Part shown: in pieces, positions 14,238-22,166 of the stretch | Layout: each line of letters starts with the position of its first letter | Numbering within the stretch: position 1 is the stretch's first letter | From: Victivallales bacterium | GTDB lineage: Bacteria; Verrucomicrobiota; Lentisphaeria; Oligosphaerales; Oligosphaeraceae | Direction: 5' to 3' | Length of the DNA: 25,519 nt | NCBI GenBank assembly: GCA_900771165.1 | Contig: CAAGMX010000316.1 | Location: 1-25,519 of the forward strand | Made by a program: the position numbers and the translations under genes | Notes under the pieces: model-generated | What the model was told of the DNA's origin: nothing | The model's input: only the letters and a program-made list of their open reading frames with translations | The model's database searches: none

Positions 14238-15443
14238 ATGCCCGCCACCGACTCCTCTTCCTCCCCTGCTCTCCTCGCTCTGCGGGAATTCCTCAAGCTG
14301 GTGGCCCGCCCTCCCAGGCTGGGGGAGGGACTGCCCGAGGGGGCCACGCCCCTGCTGCGGAATCTGTGGTATTCCTGGAACCGGCGCCATTTGTCCTTCC
14401 AGTGGATTCTCCAGCGTCGATGCCGGAAACTGCGTCCCCGGATGCAGGCCCTGCTGGAATGGGCGCTGACGGAATGCTATCTGCTGACAGGACTCCCTCC
14501 TCATGATGGTGTGAATTTGGCGGTGCAGTATGCCCGGGAACAGTGGGGGGCGCAGGAGGCGGGCTTCGCCAACGGGGTGCTGCGGGGGATCCTGAGGGAG
14601 GCGCCGCCCGCTCCGGGAGCCCTGGAGAAGCTTTGGGAAGGGGCCCCGGAATCCGTGCGCTGGGGACTCCCCGAGGAGCTTTGGTGCCGGTGGCGAAAGC
14701 TCCGGGGAGCGAAGGGGGCGGCGGAATTGGCGGCGCTGCTGCAGAAGCCGGCTCCCGTTACGGCCCGCCGCCGGGGCAGTCTGGCATCTCTCCCTTCCCC
14801 TCTGTCTTTTCCGGAGGCCCAAACCCTCTTCCAGGAGGTGGCCGGGGAGACTTCCACCCAGGAATTCTACCTCCAGGATCCCTCCACCATGCTGGCCCCC
14901 GCACTGCTGGATCCCAGACCCGGGGAAACCCTGGCGGATCTCTGCGCCGCACCCGGGGGAAAGTCCGTGGCGCTGGCAGAACGGATGCAGGGAAAGGGAC
15001 GCCTCCTGTGCGCCGATTCCGCCCCTCCCAGAATGTCCCGCCTCCAGGAAAATCTGAAGGTGTTTCCCTGGGTCACCCTGGAAGTGAGGGACGCCACCCA
15101 GCCCCAGCTCCCCACGGAATCCCTGGATGGACTGCTGCTGGATGTGCCTTGCTCCAACACCGGGGTCCTGCGCCGACGTCCGGATGTGCGCCGGAATTTC
15201 ACCCTGGGACACCTCCGGGAATTGACGGCCCTCCAGGAACGTATCCTGGACGCCTGCGCCCCCCTGGTACGCCCCGGCGGAAGAATGGTCTATAGCACCT
15301 GTTCCATCGAACCCGAGGAAAACCACCACCAGGTGGCCCACTTCCTGGAACGACATCCCGAATATGCCCTGGAGGAGGAAACCCAGCTCCTGCCCCAGGA
15401 AACCCACGACGGCGCCTACGCCGCCCGCCTCCGAAAATCCTAG
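14238..15443 (+). CDS. rsmB: 16S rRNA (cytosine-C5)-methyltransferase RsmB/Sun family
   Basis: RsmB methylates C967 of 16S rRNA from S-adenosylmethionine. The 401-residue protein has an N-terminal NusB-like helical domain (about 35-130, with LLEWALTECYLLTGLPPHDGVNLAV and ANGVLRGIL) and a C-terminal Rossmann methyltransferase. The latter begins with FYLQDPSTMLAP and the SAM loop DLCAAPGGKS, then DVPCSNTGVLRRRPDVR (second conserved Cys, C305) and YSTCSIEPEEN (catalytic nucleophile Cys, C355). Both cysteines typical of m5C-RNA methyltransferases are present. The C-terminus ends soon after GAYAARLRKS, the usual DG-F-A-L motif with the expected Phe replaced. It stands alone on the plus strand and is followed one base after its stop by a strong hairpin. 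The exact rRNA target is inferred from the NusB-like fusion. Confidence 0.93.
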   Translation: MPATDSSSSPALLALREFLKLVARPPRLGEGLPEGATPLLRNLWYSWNRRHLSFQWILQRRCRKLRPRMQALLEWALTECYLLTGLPPHDGVNLAVQYAREQWGAQEAGFANGVLRGILREAPPAPGALEKLWEGAPESVRWGLPEELWCRWRKLRGAKGAAELAALLQKPAPVTARRRGSLASLPSPLSFPEAQTLFQEVAGETSTQEFYLQDPSTMLAPALLDPRPGETLADLCAAPGGKSVALAERMQGKGRLLCADSAPPRMSRLQENLKVFPWVTLEVRDATQPQLPTESLDGLLLDVPCSNTGVLRRRPDVRRNFTLGHLRELTALQERILDACAPLVRPGGRMVYSTCSIEPEENHHQVAHFLERHPEYALEEETQLLPQETHDGAYAARLRKS

Positions 15444-15483
15444 TCCCCCCCACCCAAGGGGGGGATTCCGGGGGACACCCCCG
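15444..15483 (+). terminator. Two back-to-back GC hairpins after rsmB
   Basis: TCCCCCCC (15444-15451) pairs with GGGGGGGA (15458-15465) across a 6-nt loop, starting one base after the rsmB stop. CGGGGG (15469-15474) pairs with CCCCCG (15478-15483) across ACA. Only short T-runs follow, so termination is likely but not classical. The sequence sits between convergent rsmB and the AbiE locus and shares the 14-mer CGGGGGCACGGGGG (read on the minus strand) with the spacer at 24386-24399, so it may be part of a dispersed repeat. Confidence 0.5.
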
Positions 15484-15552
15484 TGCCCCCGTTTCCCTCA
15501 ATGGGCAGTTATAGGCAAACGCCAGGGATGGGGGGAATGCCAGAGGAATCCG

Positions 15553-15918
15553 TCATCTCCGGCGTCTGGTATAGAGGGAACGCAAATGGTGGTTAGGGGT
15601 AAGTGGAGACACTAGCGATAGAGGAATCAAAGAGGCATTTTTGTAAGGGAGAGATGAGTGCCAGCCATCTCCTGCATGCCAGGACTTCAGATCAATATTC
15701 CCAACAGTGATGATTGGTGCGAGGAAATCACATATACGCTTGATTGCGACTTTCAGGCTTTCAGGTTGTTTTGCCGGTTTCACTTTTTTTCAGAAAAGGA
15801 ATCGTTCGTAGGCATAGCGTAGAAGCAGGGAATCGAAACGGATTATGCGTTCAGAGGATAGTTGTTTCAGGCGGACATTGACGGAATGTCCCATGTTCTA
15901 GATGTCTTTTGTCTTCAT
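15553..15918 (-). pseudogene. Decayed AbiEii nucleotidyltransferase toxin (N- and C-terminal remnants)
   Basis: The frame starts with ATG at 15916-15918, overlapping the antitoxin stop as ATGA, the usual arrangement for abiEi-abiEii. It reads MKTKDI, hits TAG at 15898-15900, continues NMGHSVNVRLKQL, then DSLLLRYAYERFLF, hits TGA at 15790-15792, and continues in the same frame into KPAKQPESLKVAIKRICDFL and a WHAGDGW end. The first part matches the start of AbiEii ('NMAASVRARLLNLAR... QLLLTRYALERFLYRLS'); the last part resembles its C-terminal tail. The whole central nucleotidyltransferase core, about 200 residues with the GSxxDL-type site, is absent. The gene has therefore lost its core and gained two stops, and cannot make an active toxin. 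Confidence 0.82.
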
Positions 15919-16508
15919 ACCATGGCCTCCAGATAGGGGCGGAGAATTTTTGTCACTCGACACCGTGTGGCGGCTTTCCAAAGCCTGACAATGTCAATCC
16001 TGTTTTTCCTGACCGCTTCTTTGAGTGCCGCGACAGCGACATCAAGACCAATCTTGTTTCTGTATTGAAAACAATCCGCTATCGTTTGTTCCAGGCCATA
16101 AACCCGAAGTTTGACGCCGCTGGATTCCATTTCCATGACCTCAGAGGAAAAGGAAGGCTCCGTTCGGTAGATGAAGTTCACGGGTAGTCCTGAGGAGACG
16201 GGGGCATGGAACCCATGCCGGATCGCCATGCAAATCTCATGGGGGTTTTCATCGGTCAGTTCATGGAGACGCAGGGCGGATTGCAGGGCAAAGACTCCCT
16301 GGGGGATTTTCAGAGAAAGGGTTTCATAGTCGGCCAGAGCGGAGAATCCGGTGGCGGGGGAGACATAGGTGCCTCGGCTGCTTCGTACCGCTTCTCCCCG
16401 GCGCACCAGTAGGGAGGCCAGGCTGCTGGGGATGGCTGACTGACGCATTTCCCGTGCGCTCACAGGCCCTCTGGCAAGTCTCATTTTCAGTTGGGCAAGT
16501 TTCTTCAT
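15915..16508 (-). CDS. abiEi: AbiEi-type antitoxin / transcriptional regulator (type IV toxin-antitoxin)
   Basis: This is the antitoxin of the AbiE abortive-infection system: it represses its own operon and neutralises the AbiEii nucleotidyltransferase. The 197-residue protein has an N-terminal winged helix (about 1-55, MKKLAQLKMRL to RGTYVSP) and a C-terminal antitoxin domain. The latter contains KIPQGVFALQSALRLHELTDENPHEICMAI, VRVYGLEQTIADCF-type sequence (KLRVYGLEQTIADCFQYRNK), IGLDVAVAALKEA, and ends KILRPYLEAMV, closely following the family pattern. It appears intact although its partner is broken. A good sigma-70-like promoter lies upstream. Base composition is more AT-rich than the surroundings, consistent with acquisition by transfer. 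Confidence 0.92.
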   Translation of the reverse strand: MKKLAQLKMRLARGPVSAREMRQSAIPSSLASLLVRRGEAVRSSRGTYVSPATGFSALADYETLSLKIPQGVFALQSALRLHELTDENPHEICMAIRHGFHAPVSSGLPVNFIYRTEPSFSSEVMEMESSGVKLRVYGLEQTIADCFQYRNKIGLDVAVAALKEAVRKNRIDIVRLWKAATRCRVTKILRPYLEAMV

Positions 16509-16552
16509 GTGTTCTTTACCCCTCTTCTTCTCTTATGTCCGAAATAGCAACA

Positions 16553-16580
16553 AATATAAAGGATATGACGCACTTATCAA
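16553..16580 (-). promoter_or_regulatory. Sigma-70-like promoter of abiEi
   Basis: On the minus strand TTGATA (16580-16575) and TATATT (16558-16553) are separated by 16 nt; each matches 5 of 6 consensus bases. Transcription would begin about 35-40 nt before the abiEi ATG (16508). The AT-rich element stands out in a GC-rich sequence. AbiEi-type antitoxins usually bind inverted repeats here, but I see no perfect one. Confidence 0.6.
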
Positions 16581-16936
16581 CATTTTTCAGGGGGGGGAAG
16601 AATTTGCCTCTGCTTCTTGGGGCTTTCGCCTGCTTTTTCCCTGCGGTGTGTGCCCCGTAAGAAAAAAAGGGAAGAAAAGGGTGTGGGGGGGAGGAAAAAT
16701 AGATTGTGGTGGCTAGAGTATTCGGTGTGTCGGCGAAAGGGTGGGGGGACGAGGGGAGCCTCGCCTGTATGGCGCCGTTCCGCCGGTTGTTTTCTTTTTC
16801 CCCAATTCCCAGATCCTTCTCCGGAGGAGAACTGGTGTATCTGTCGGGCTGACAGATCGCCATCCGTCGTTTTTCCCATTTAGCACAGACCCGAAATTGC
16901 CTGTATTGGTAGAAGATATAGGTTTTCTGCTTGCGT
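16581..16936. other. Spacer between abiEi and the TolC-family gene, with a 7-bp palindrome
   Basis: No credible gene is seen in this 356-bp spacer; the open frames across it are low-complexity and lack family features. ATCTGTC (16839-16845) and GACAGAT (16851-16857) form a perfect inverted repeat around GGGCT, about 80 nt before the exporter operon, and are followed by CGTCGTTTTTCCC. It could be an operator for the export cluster or a short terminator/attenuator. I could not assign a convincing -35/-10 for the operon. Confidence 0.5.
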
Positions 16937-18373
16937 ATGAAGAAATCGACGTTGCCCATTCTGGTGGTGTCTGCTTTGGTGTGCCTGGGGAATCCTCTGG
17001 GAGAGCTGCTGCGTCAGGCTTCGGAGACCCATCCCGCCCTGGTGGCGGAGCGTGCGGTGGTGGAGCAGACCCTGCGCAGCCACGAGGAGCTGGCCGAGTT
17101 TCTGGATCCCGCCCTGTATGGAGCGGCGGGAGGGGCCACCCGGATTCGGGAGCTTCCCGGGGCGCCCCTGGGATATGACACGGTGGACAGCGCCAATGCC
17201 CTGGAGGCCCAGGCGGGGGTGCGGATTCCCGTGGAGGCAGGGGCGGTGGTTTCCGTGGGCGGGGTATTCCGCCGCTGGTTCGAGCCCGACGCCCCCTACG
17301 ATTCCCTGTATCAGCATCTTCTGGGGGTGAATCTCCAGGTGCCGCTCTGGCAGGACCGGGGGTTTGCCCTATACGGGCATCGTCGGGCGGCGGCGCTGGC
17401 CGCCTGTTCTGGAGCCATCCACCGTCTGCAGCAGGCGGAACAGCAGGTGCGCCGCCAGGTGGAGGCGGCCTATATCCAGCTTTGCGTGGCGGAGGCGGAC
17501 TGCCTGGTGTGGGGGGATGCCACGGAGCGCTTCCGGCGTCTCCATCAGGAGGCGGATCAGCTGGCGTCCTTGAAGGCCATTCCCCAGTATCAGGTGCAGA
17601 CGGCCCTCCGGGAACTGCAGGGGGGGCTGGCGGACGAGGAGGCCGCCCGGCAGACCCGGGAAAAGGCGGCCCTCTCCCTGGGACAGGCCATGGGACTGCG
17701 GGAGGTCCAGGAGGCCCGGGCATGCACCTCGGAGGAACTCCTCCAGGCCGCCCTCTCCCTGCCCCCTCTGGAGACTTTGGAAATCCCCGCCGCCCTGGAA
17801 CGCCGGGGCAGCTATCTGGCCATCCAGGATGACCAGAGGGTGGCCGAGGCGGAATCTGCCCTGGAGGAGGAGTATCAGAAGGATCAGGTGACTCTCCAGG
17901 CAGGGGTGACCTGGCAGGGGGATTCCTCTGGGCGTCCCCTGGGGTCCTACCGGGAAGCGACGGATCACCACTGGGGCGGGGAAGTGCTGCTGGTCTGGAG
18001 CCGTCCCCTGGACTATACCGGTCCCGAGGCGGCGGTGGCCCGGATGGCGGCCCGTCGTCAGGAACTTTCGGCCCGTCTGGAGGGGGAGGCTGTGGCGATC
18101 ACGGGGGAGATCCGGGGGGCGCAGCTGCGGCTGGAGGGGGCGAGGCGTCGTCTTGTCCTGATTCGAGAGGGGGTTTTGGCGGCCCGTCGGACCCTGGAGG
18201 CGGAGCAGGAGCGCTTCCGTCTGGGGGAAAGCACCTCGGCCATCGTCCTGGATGCCCAGAAGGAGCTGAACAACATTCTCCTGCGGCAGAACGCCACGGC
18301 GGCGGAGCTGCTGCTGGCTTATGCGGAACTCCAATACGCCTTGGGCTATCCCCGGGAGACTCCCCTCCTGTAG
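16937..18373 (+). CDS. TolC-family outer-membrane efflux protein
   Basis: TolC-family proteins form trimeric outer-membrane channels with long periplasmic helical barrels, working with an HlyD-type adaptor and an inner-membrane pump. The 478-residue product has an N-terminal signal peptide (MKKSTLPILVVSALVCLG), two repeat halves of long amphipathic helices (for example EQQVRRQVEAAYIQLCVAEAD and VAITGEIRGAQLRLEGARRR), and beta segments between them. The C-terminal LRLGESTSAIVLDAQKELN-type motif (FRLGESTSAIVLDAQ) is typical of the family. The ATG at 16937 was chosen over the in-frame TTG at 16931, because it gives a normal signal peptide. It is the first gene of the five-gene export cluster; 81 bp of CT-rich sequence separate it from the next. 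Confidence 0.88.
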   Translation: MKKSTLPILVVSALVCLGNPLGELLRQASETHPALVAERAVVEQTLRSHEELAEFLDPALYGAAGGATRIRELPGAPLGYDTVDSANALEAQAGVRIPVEAGAVVSVGGVFRRWFEPDAPYDSLYQHLLGVNLQVPLWQDRGFALYGHRRAAALAACSGAIHRLQQAEQQVRRQVEAAYIQLCVAEADCLVWGDATERFRRLHQEADQLASLKAIPQYQVQTALRELQGGLADEEAARQTREKAALSLGQAMGLREVQEARACTSEELLQAALSLPPLETLEIPAALERRGSYLAIQDDQRVAEAESALEEEYQKDQVTLQAGVTWQGDSSGRPLGSYREATDHHWGGEVLLVWSRPLDYTGPEAAVARMAARRQELSARLEGEAVAITGEIRGAQLRLEGARRRLVLIREGVLAARRTLEAEQERFRLGESTSAIVLDAQKELNNILLRQNATAAELLLAYAELQYALGYPRETPLL

Positions 18374-18385
18374 GAGGAGGAGACG

Positions 18386-18429
18386 CCTCTCTCCCCCCTC
18401 CCATTCCCCTTCTTCTTTCTCCTTTTCTA
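18386..18429 (+). promoter_or_regulatory. Polypyrimidine tract between the TolC-family gene and the zinc-ribbon gene
   Basis: A 44-nt run is C/T except for two A bases. It ends about 25 nt before the ATG at 18455, and no Shine-Dalgarno is present. It fits the pattern of CT-rich leaders seen before other genes in the window. A Rho-utilisation site within the operon is an alternative reading. Confidence 0.5.
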
Positions 18430-18454
18430 CCCTCACTTCATCGCATCAACGGCC

Positions 18455-19270
18455 ATGGGCTTCCATCTCTTTGGACATCGGGACAAATCGGACCTGCCGG
18501 GTCTGCAGAATCTGCCCACTACCATGACGGGGAGCATTGCCCTCCCGGAGGATCAACGGGCGCAGTTGGCCTCGGACCTTTCCATGCTGGACAAGACGGA
18601 CCTGGCCAGGAGCCAGCGCCTCCAGAAGGATGTGGAGCGCTCCGTGATCTCCGCCGCCGAGGACTCGGTGAAGCGTCTTCGGGTGGTGGAGATGGGGCGC
18701 TGCCCCTCCTGCGGCGCCCACATCTACCAGCATGTGGGGGCCAACATCTGCGACGCCTGCGGCTGGCATCAGTTCGACCTGCCCAAGAAAGGCGCGGTGC
18801 GGGTGCATCTCAAAGGAGGGAGCGAGACCCCTCTGGAAGGGGAGCGCGCCTATGTCCTGAAGAGCGGGGACTGCCTGGTGGTGCGCAACGGCGTCGTGGC
18901 GGCCCAGGTGCCCCGGGACGCCTACACCTGGGTGGAGTACAACTGGCCGAAGGAGGAGTTGTCCTCCCGTCACACCGAGGCCCAGAAGCAGTTGACCGTG
19001 CCTTGCGGCTGGTGCGGCAAGAGCACGAATCCCGCCGCGGACGGATTCCATCTGCTTCATATCGCCTTCGGGGCCACCCAGGAACGGTATTGCTTCTGCT
19101 GCGATGAATGCTACGAGGCCTTCCGTAAGATGTATCCCTCCCGGGTGCACCGGGACTGCTACAACCGGGATTGCGCCACCTGCAACGCTTGCCAGAAACG
19201 CTATGACGAGGAGGCCGCGGAGATGCGGATGCTCGCCAAGGACTACATCCGCACAGGGAAGGAGCGCTAG
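18455..19270 (+). CDS. Cysteine-rich zinc-ribbon protein of unknown function in export cluster
   Basis: I do not recognise this family. The 271-residue protein has no signal peptide or membrane helix, so it should be cytoplasmic. Residues 1-80 are polar and helical (DQRAQLASDLSMLDKTDLAR, LQKDVERSVISAAEDSVKRL). A classical zinc ribbon follows: CPSC (C83, C86) and CDAC (C99, C102, followed by GWH). A beta-rich middle segment (about 112-170) is followed by a second cysteine cluster: C184/C187, then C213, C215, C216, C219, and C235, C240, C243, C246. In all there are 15 cysteines. It sits between the TolC-like and HlyD-like genes, 6 bp before hlyD, all codirectional. I infer a regulatory, chaperone or substrate-handling role for the exporter. 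A role unrelated to export cannot be excluded. Confidence 0.75.
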   Translation: MGFHLFGHRDKSDLPGLQNLPTTMTGSIALPEDQRAQLASDLSMLDKTDLARSQRLQKDVERSVISAAEDSVKRLRVVEMGRCPSCGAHIYQHVGANICDACGWHQFDLPKKGAVRVHLKGGSETPLEGERAYVLKSGDCLVVRNGVVAAQVPRDAYTWVEYNWPKEELSSRHTEAQKQLTVPCGWCGKSTNPAADGFHLLHIAFGATQERYCFCCDECYEAFRKMYPSRVHRDCYNRDCATCNACQKRYDEEAAEMRMLAKDYIRTGKER

Positions 19271-19276
19271 GCTGCC

Positions 19277-20389
19277 ATGGGAGACATTCGTATCACAGAG
19301 GGAGAGGGGTTGCCGGAGACCCGGGCGCAGCGGCGTCACCGCAAAGGAAAGGCCCTGGCCTGGTTTTTTGGGGTAGTGATCCTGGTGGGCCTTCTGGGCT
19401 GGGTGATTCCGGTGAACCGGTATGCCACGGCCCGGGGCTATGTGACCACCCGGGAATATGCGGAGGTGCGCTCCCCCGTGACGGGGATTGTGAATCGGAT
19501 CCTGGTCTCCTCCGGGGAGACGGTGGAGGCGGGCCAGGTGCTGGTGGAACTGAATTGCGCCGAGGAGGAGGCCAGCCTCTCCGAGGCCCAGGCCCGGGTC
19601 TCCCGGCTGCGCTCCGAACGGGAGCGCCGCCAGACGGAAATGTCCAGCACCCTCTCCCGGAAGACCGTGGAGCTGGCGGAGCAGAAGCGGAACCACGCGG
19701 CCCAGCTCCAGGTGGCGGAATTGGAGCTGGCCAACCAGGAGAGCCGTTTGGGCCTTACCCAGGAACTGGTGGAGAAAGGGCTGAAATCCCAGCGGGAGCT
19801 GGACGAAATTCGTCTGGGGCGGGATTTGTGCCAGGTGCGTCTGGAGGCCTTGCGGCAGAAGGATTTCCAGGTCTTCGAGGAGCTGCTGGAGCGGGATCGC
19901 CAGATGTACGCCAGCGAGATCCAGTCCATTGACGAGGAGTTGTCCGCCCTGGAGGATTCCGTGCGCCGCGCCCAGGCCCGGATTGAGAACCGGAAGATTC
20001 GGGCGCCCATTGGGGGAAAGGTGGTGCGCTACGAGTTTGTGGTGGGGGAATTGCTGGAACCCACCTACGTCATCTACGAGATCTTCGGGGGAGAGGAGCA
20101 GGTGTTGAAGCTGCGGGTGGACGAGCGGTACGCCACTCGTCTGGCCACGGGGCAGCGCTATCGGGCCCGTCTGGCCAGCTACAACAGCGCCATTGAGCGC
20201 ATCTACTTCCGGGGGCAGGTCAGCTATCTGCGGAACGTGGTGCAGAATGACGGGCAGAACGCCTACCGGATGGCCTACTGCGACTTTCATCCTGGAGACC
20301 TGGCCATCCAGCCTGGAACCACGGCGGAAGCCCGAATCTATTACGCCCGCAGTTCCTTCTGGAGTTTTCTGCTGAATCTGGAACCCTGA
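19277..20389 (+). CDS. HlyD-family periplasmic adaptor (membrane fusion protein)
   Basis: Adaptors of this family link an inner-membrane pump to a TolC channel. The 370-residue protein has a basic cytoplasmic N-terminus, one membrane helix (about 26-46, ALAWFFGVVILVGLLGWVIP), a first lipoyl half-motif (VRSPVTGIVNRILVSSGETV, about 64-83), and a long coiled-coil hairpin (about 95-235, with ERERRQTEMSSTL and ELELANQESRL). The second lipoyl half is IRAPIGGKVVRYEFVVGELL, followed by a beta-barrel domain. Its start lies 6 bp after the zinc-ribbon stop; an AAGGAG within that gene's end (about 13 nt away) may act as ribosome site. It ends 22 bp before the first ABC gene. The single N-terminal anchor resembles HlyD/EmrA-type adaptors more than lipoprotein types. 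Confidence 0.92.
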   Translation: MGDIRITEGEGLPETRAQRRHRKGKALAWFFGVVILVGLLGWVIPVNRYATARGYVTTREYAEVRSPVTGIVNRILVSSGETVEAGQVLVELNCAEEEASLSEAQARVSRLRSERERRQTEMSSTLSRKTVELAEQKRNHAAQLQVAELELANQESRLGLTQELVEKGLKSQRELDEIRLGRDLCQVRLEALRQKDFQVFEELLERDRQMYASEIQSIDEELSALEDSVRRAQARIENRKIRAPIGGKVVRYEFVVGELLEPTYVIYEIFGGEEQVLKLRVDERYATRLATGQRYRARLASYNSAIERIYFRGQVSYLRNVVQNDGQNAYRMAYCDFHPGDLAIQPGTTAEARIYYARSSFWSFLLNLEP

Positions 20390-20411
20390 CGGCCCACGGC
20401 GCCCCTCTCCC

Positions 20412-22166
20412 ATGTCCCGGGATGCCCAACAGCCCAATCTCCTCTGGCGGCTTCTGCGCCGCTATTGGCTACCCCTGGTGCAGGCCGCGGGTCTCACCTT
20501 GGTGATGGCGGGGATCAATTCCATGGTGCCCCTGATCTCCAGCGCCTTGGTGGATCGGGTCTTCACCAATGGGGAGACGGATGTGTTCCTGCCCCTGGCC
20601 CTCTGCTATGTGGCGGGACCCATCCTCCAGCAGATTCTCACCGTCTTCCAGAGTTCCCTGGGCATTCTGGTGGCGGTCTTCTTCGCCGGGGATCTGCGGT
20701 GCGCCGTCTATCGCCACCTCCTTTCTCTCTCCCTCCGCTTCTTCCAGGTGAACAGCGCCGGAAAGGTGGTGAACCGGGTGATGGAGGATACCCAGACCCT
20801 CATGGGCATCTTCAATACCTCCGTCACCACCACCATCTCCGATGTGATCATCGCCACGGTGGCCATCTGCGTCACCATCACCATCAACTGGAGACTGGCG
20901 CTCCTCTCCTTCCTGGTGGTGACGGTCTTTGTGGTGAACTACCGCTTCAGCATCCACCGCATCGTCCGCTTCACCCGCTTGATGCGGAGGGAGGACGACA
21001 CCCTCACCGGCGGCGTCCAAAACCGGATTTCCGCCTCCCTGGCGGTGAAGACCTTCGGCATGGAGGAGCGGGAGAACCTGGTGTTCCAGGGGCACAATCT
21101 GGCCTCCTTGGACTATGGACGGATCCGGGACAAGGCCAATGCCCGCTTCTGGCTGAATGTGGCCCTCATCGCCGCCCTGGGGCCGGCCCTGATCTACTTC
21201 TGCGGTTGCACCATGGTCCTCCAGGGGCAGATGACCTACGGCCAGGTGCTGGCCTTCAATCTCTACACCCTCCAGCTCATCTGGCCCTGCGTCCGCTTCA
21301 GCCAGTTGGCGGGCCGTCTTCAGGAAGCCCGGGTGGCCCTGGGACGCCTGGGAGAATATCTCAAAGTGGAGCCGGAGATCCAGGATCCCCCCCATCCCCG
21401 TCCTCTCGCCCGTCTTCGGGGGGAGGTGGAGTTTCGGCATGTGGAGTTTCACTATGTGGAGAATGTGCCGGTGATCCAGGACATCAGCCTGAAGGTTGCC
21501 CCTGGGGAGACGGTGGCCTTCATTGGCACCACGGGCTGCGGAAAATCCACCATGCTCAATCTCCTGACCCGCTTCTATGACGTCACGGGGGGCGCCATCC
21601 TCCTGGACGGGGTGGATTTGCGGGAATACCGGATGAAGGATCTTCAGCGCCAGTTTGGCATCGTCCTCCAGGAATCCTACATCTTCTCCGTCTCCGTGCG
21701 GGAGAACATCCGGTATGGGCGTCCCCAGGCCACGGACCGGGAGGTGGAGGAGGCGGCCCGGGCGGCGGAGATCCATGACTTCATCCAGAGTTTGCCCCAG
21801 GGATACGACACCTTGATGGGGGAGGAGGGGGTGGCTCTCTCCGTGGGGCAGAAGCAGCGCATCAACATTGCCCGGGCCATCTGCGCCGATCCCGCCATCA
21901 TGATTATGGACGAGGCCACCAGCTCCCTGGACTCCGATTCCGAGGCGGCCATCCAGCGGGGCATGGAACGACTTCTGGCGGGACGCACCAGTTTTGTGGT
22001 GGCCCACCGCCTCTCCACCATTCGCAACGCCAACCAGATTGTCCTCATTCACAAAGGGCGGATTCTGGAGCACGGCACCCATCAGGAGCTCATGGCCCTG
22101 GAGAATGGGCACTACCGGGATCTGTACACCAAGCACATGGGGAAGGGGGTGTTGGACGATGCCTAG
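20412..22166 (+). CDS. ABC exporter half-transporter 1 (consensus catalytic Glu/His, altered signature)
   Basis: This 584-residue type IV-fold ABC exporter (MsbA/Sav1866 style) has six membrane helices (about 1-320) fused to a nucleotide-binding domain. Motifs: Walker A GTTGCGKST (372-380), Q-loop VLQES, signature LSVGQ (476-480) instead of LSGGQ, Walker B IMIMDEATSS with catalytic E501, and H-loop VVAHRLST with H532. There is no N-terminal C39 peptidase or C39-like domain, so it is not a leader-peptide-processing transporter. The intact Glu and His together with the altered signature are the expected complement of the next gene's product, which has the opposite pattern. The start follows a CT-rich stretch with no Shine-Dalgarno. 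Its end overlaps abc2 by 8 nt, so the two are probably made in equal amounts. Confidence 0.94.
   Translation: MSRDAQQPNLLWRLLRRYWLPLVQAAGLTLVMAGINSMVPLISSALVDRVFTNGETDVFLPLALCYVAGPILQQILTVFQSSLGILVAVFFAGDLRCAVYRHLLSLSLRFFQVNSAGKVVNRVMEDTQTLMGIFNTSVTTTISDVIIATVAICVTITINWRLALLSFLVVTVFVVNYRFSIHRIVRFTRLMRREDDTLTGGVQNRISASLAVKTFGMEERENLVFQGHNLASLDYGRIRDKANARFWLNVALIAALGPALIYFCGCTMVLQGQMTYGQVLAFNLYTLQLIWPCVRFSQLAGRLQEARVALGRLGEYLKVEPEIQDPPHPRPLARLRGEVEFRHVEFHYVENVPVIQDISLKVAPGETVAFIGTTGCGKSTMLNLLTRFYDVTGGAILLDGVDLREYRMKDLQRQFGIVLQESYIFSVSVRENIRYGRPQATDREVEEAARAAEIHDFIQSLPQGYDTLMGEEGVALSVGQKQRINIARAICADPAIMIMDEATSSLDSDSEAAIQRGMERLLAGRTSFVVAHRLSTIRNANQIVLIHKGRILEHGTHQELMALENGHYRDLYTKHMGKGVLDDA

Noticed and set aside
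15790..15900. Stop-codon recoding (TAG/TGA readthrough) to explain the abiEii frame
   Set aside because: The nucleotidyltransferase core is missing as well, and no other gene in the window has internal stops; decay is the simpler reading.
16897..16920. Promoter TTGCCT...GATATA for the export operon
   Set aside because: The spacing is only 12 nt and the -10 match is poor, so it does not fit a sigma-70 promoter.
16516..16959. 147-aa minus-strand open frame between abiEi and the TolC-family gene
   Set aside because: Composition is random-looking with no family resemblance. It would run through the abiEi promoter and the start of the TolC-like gene.
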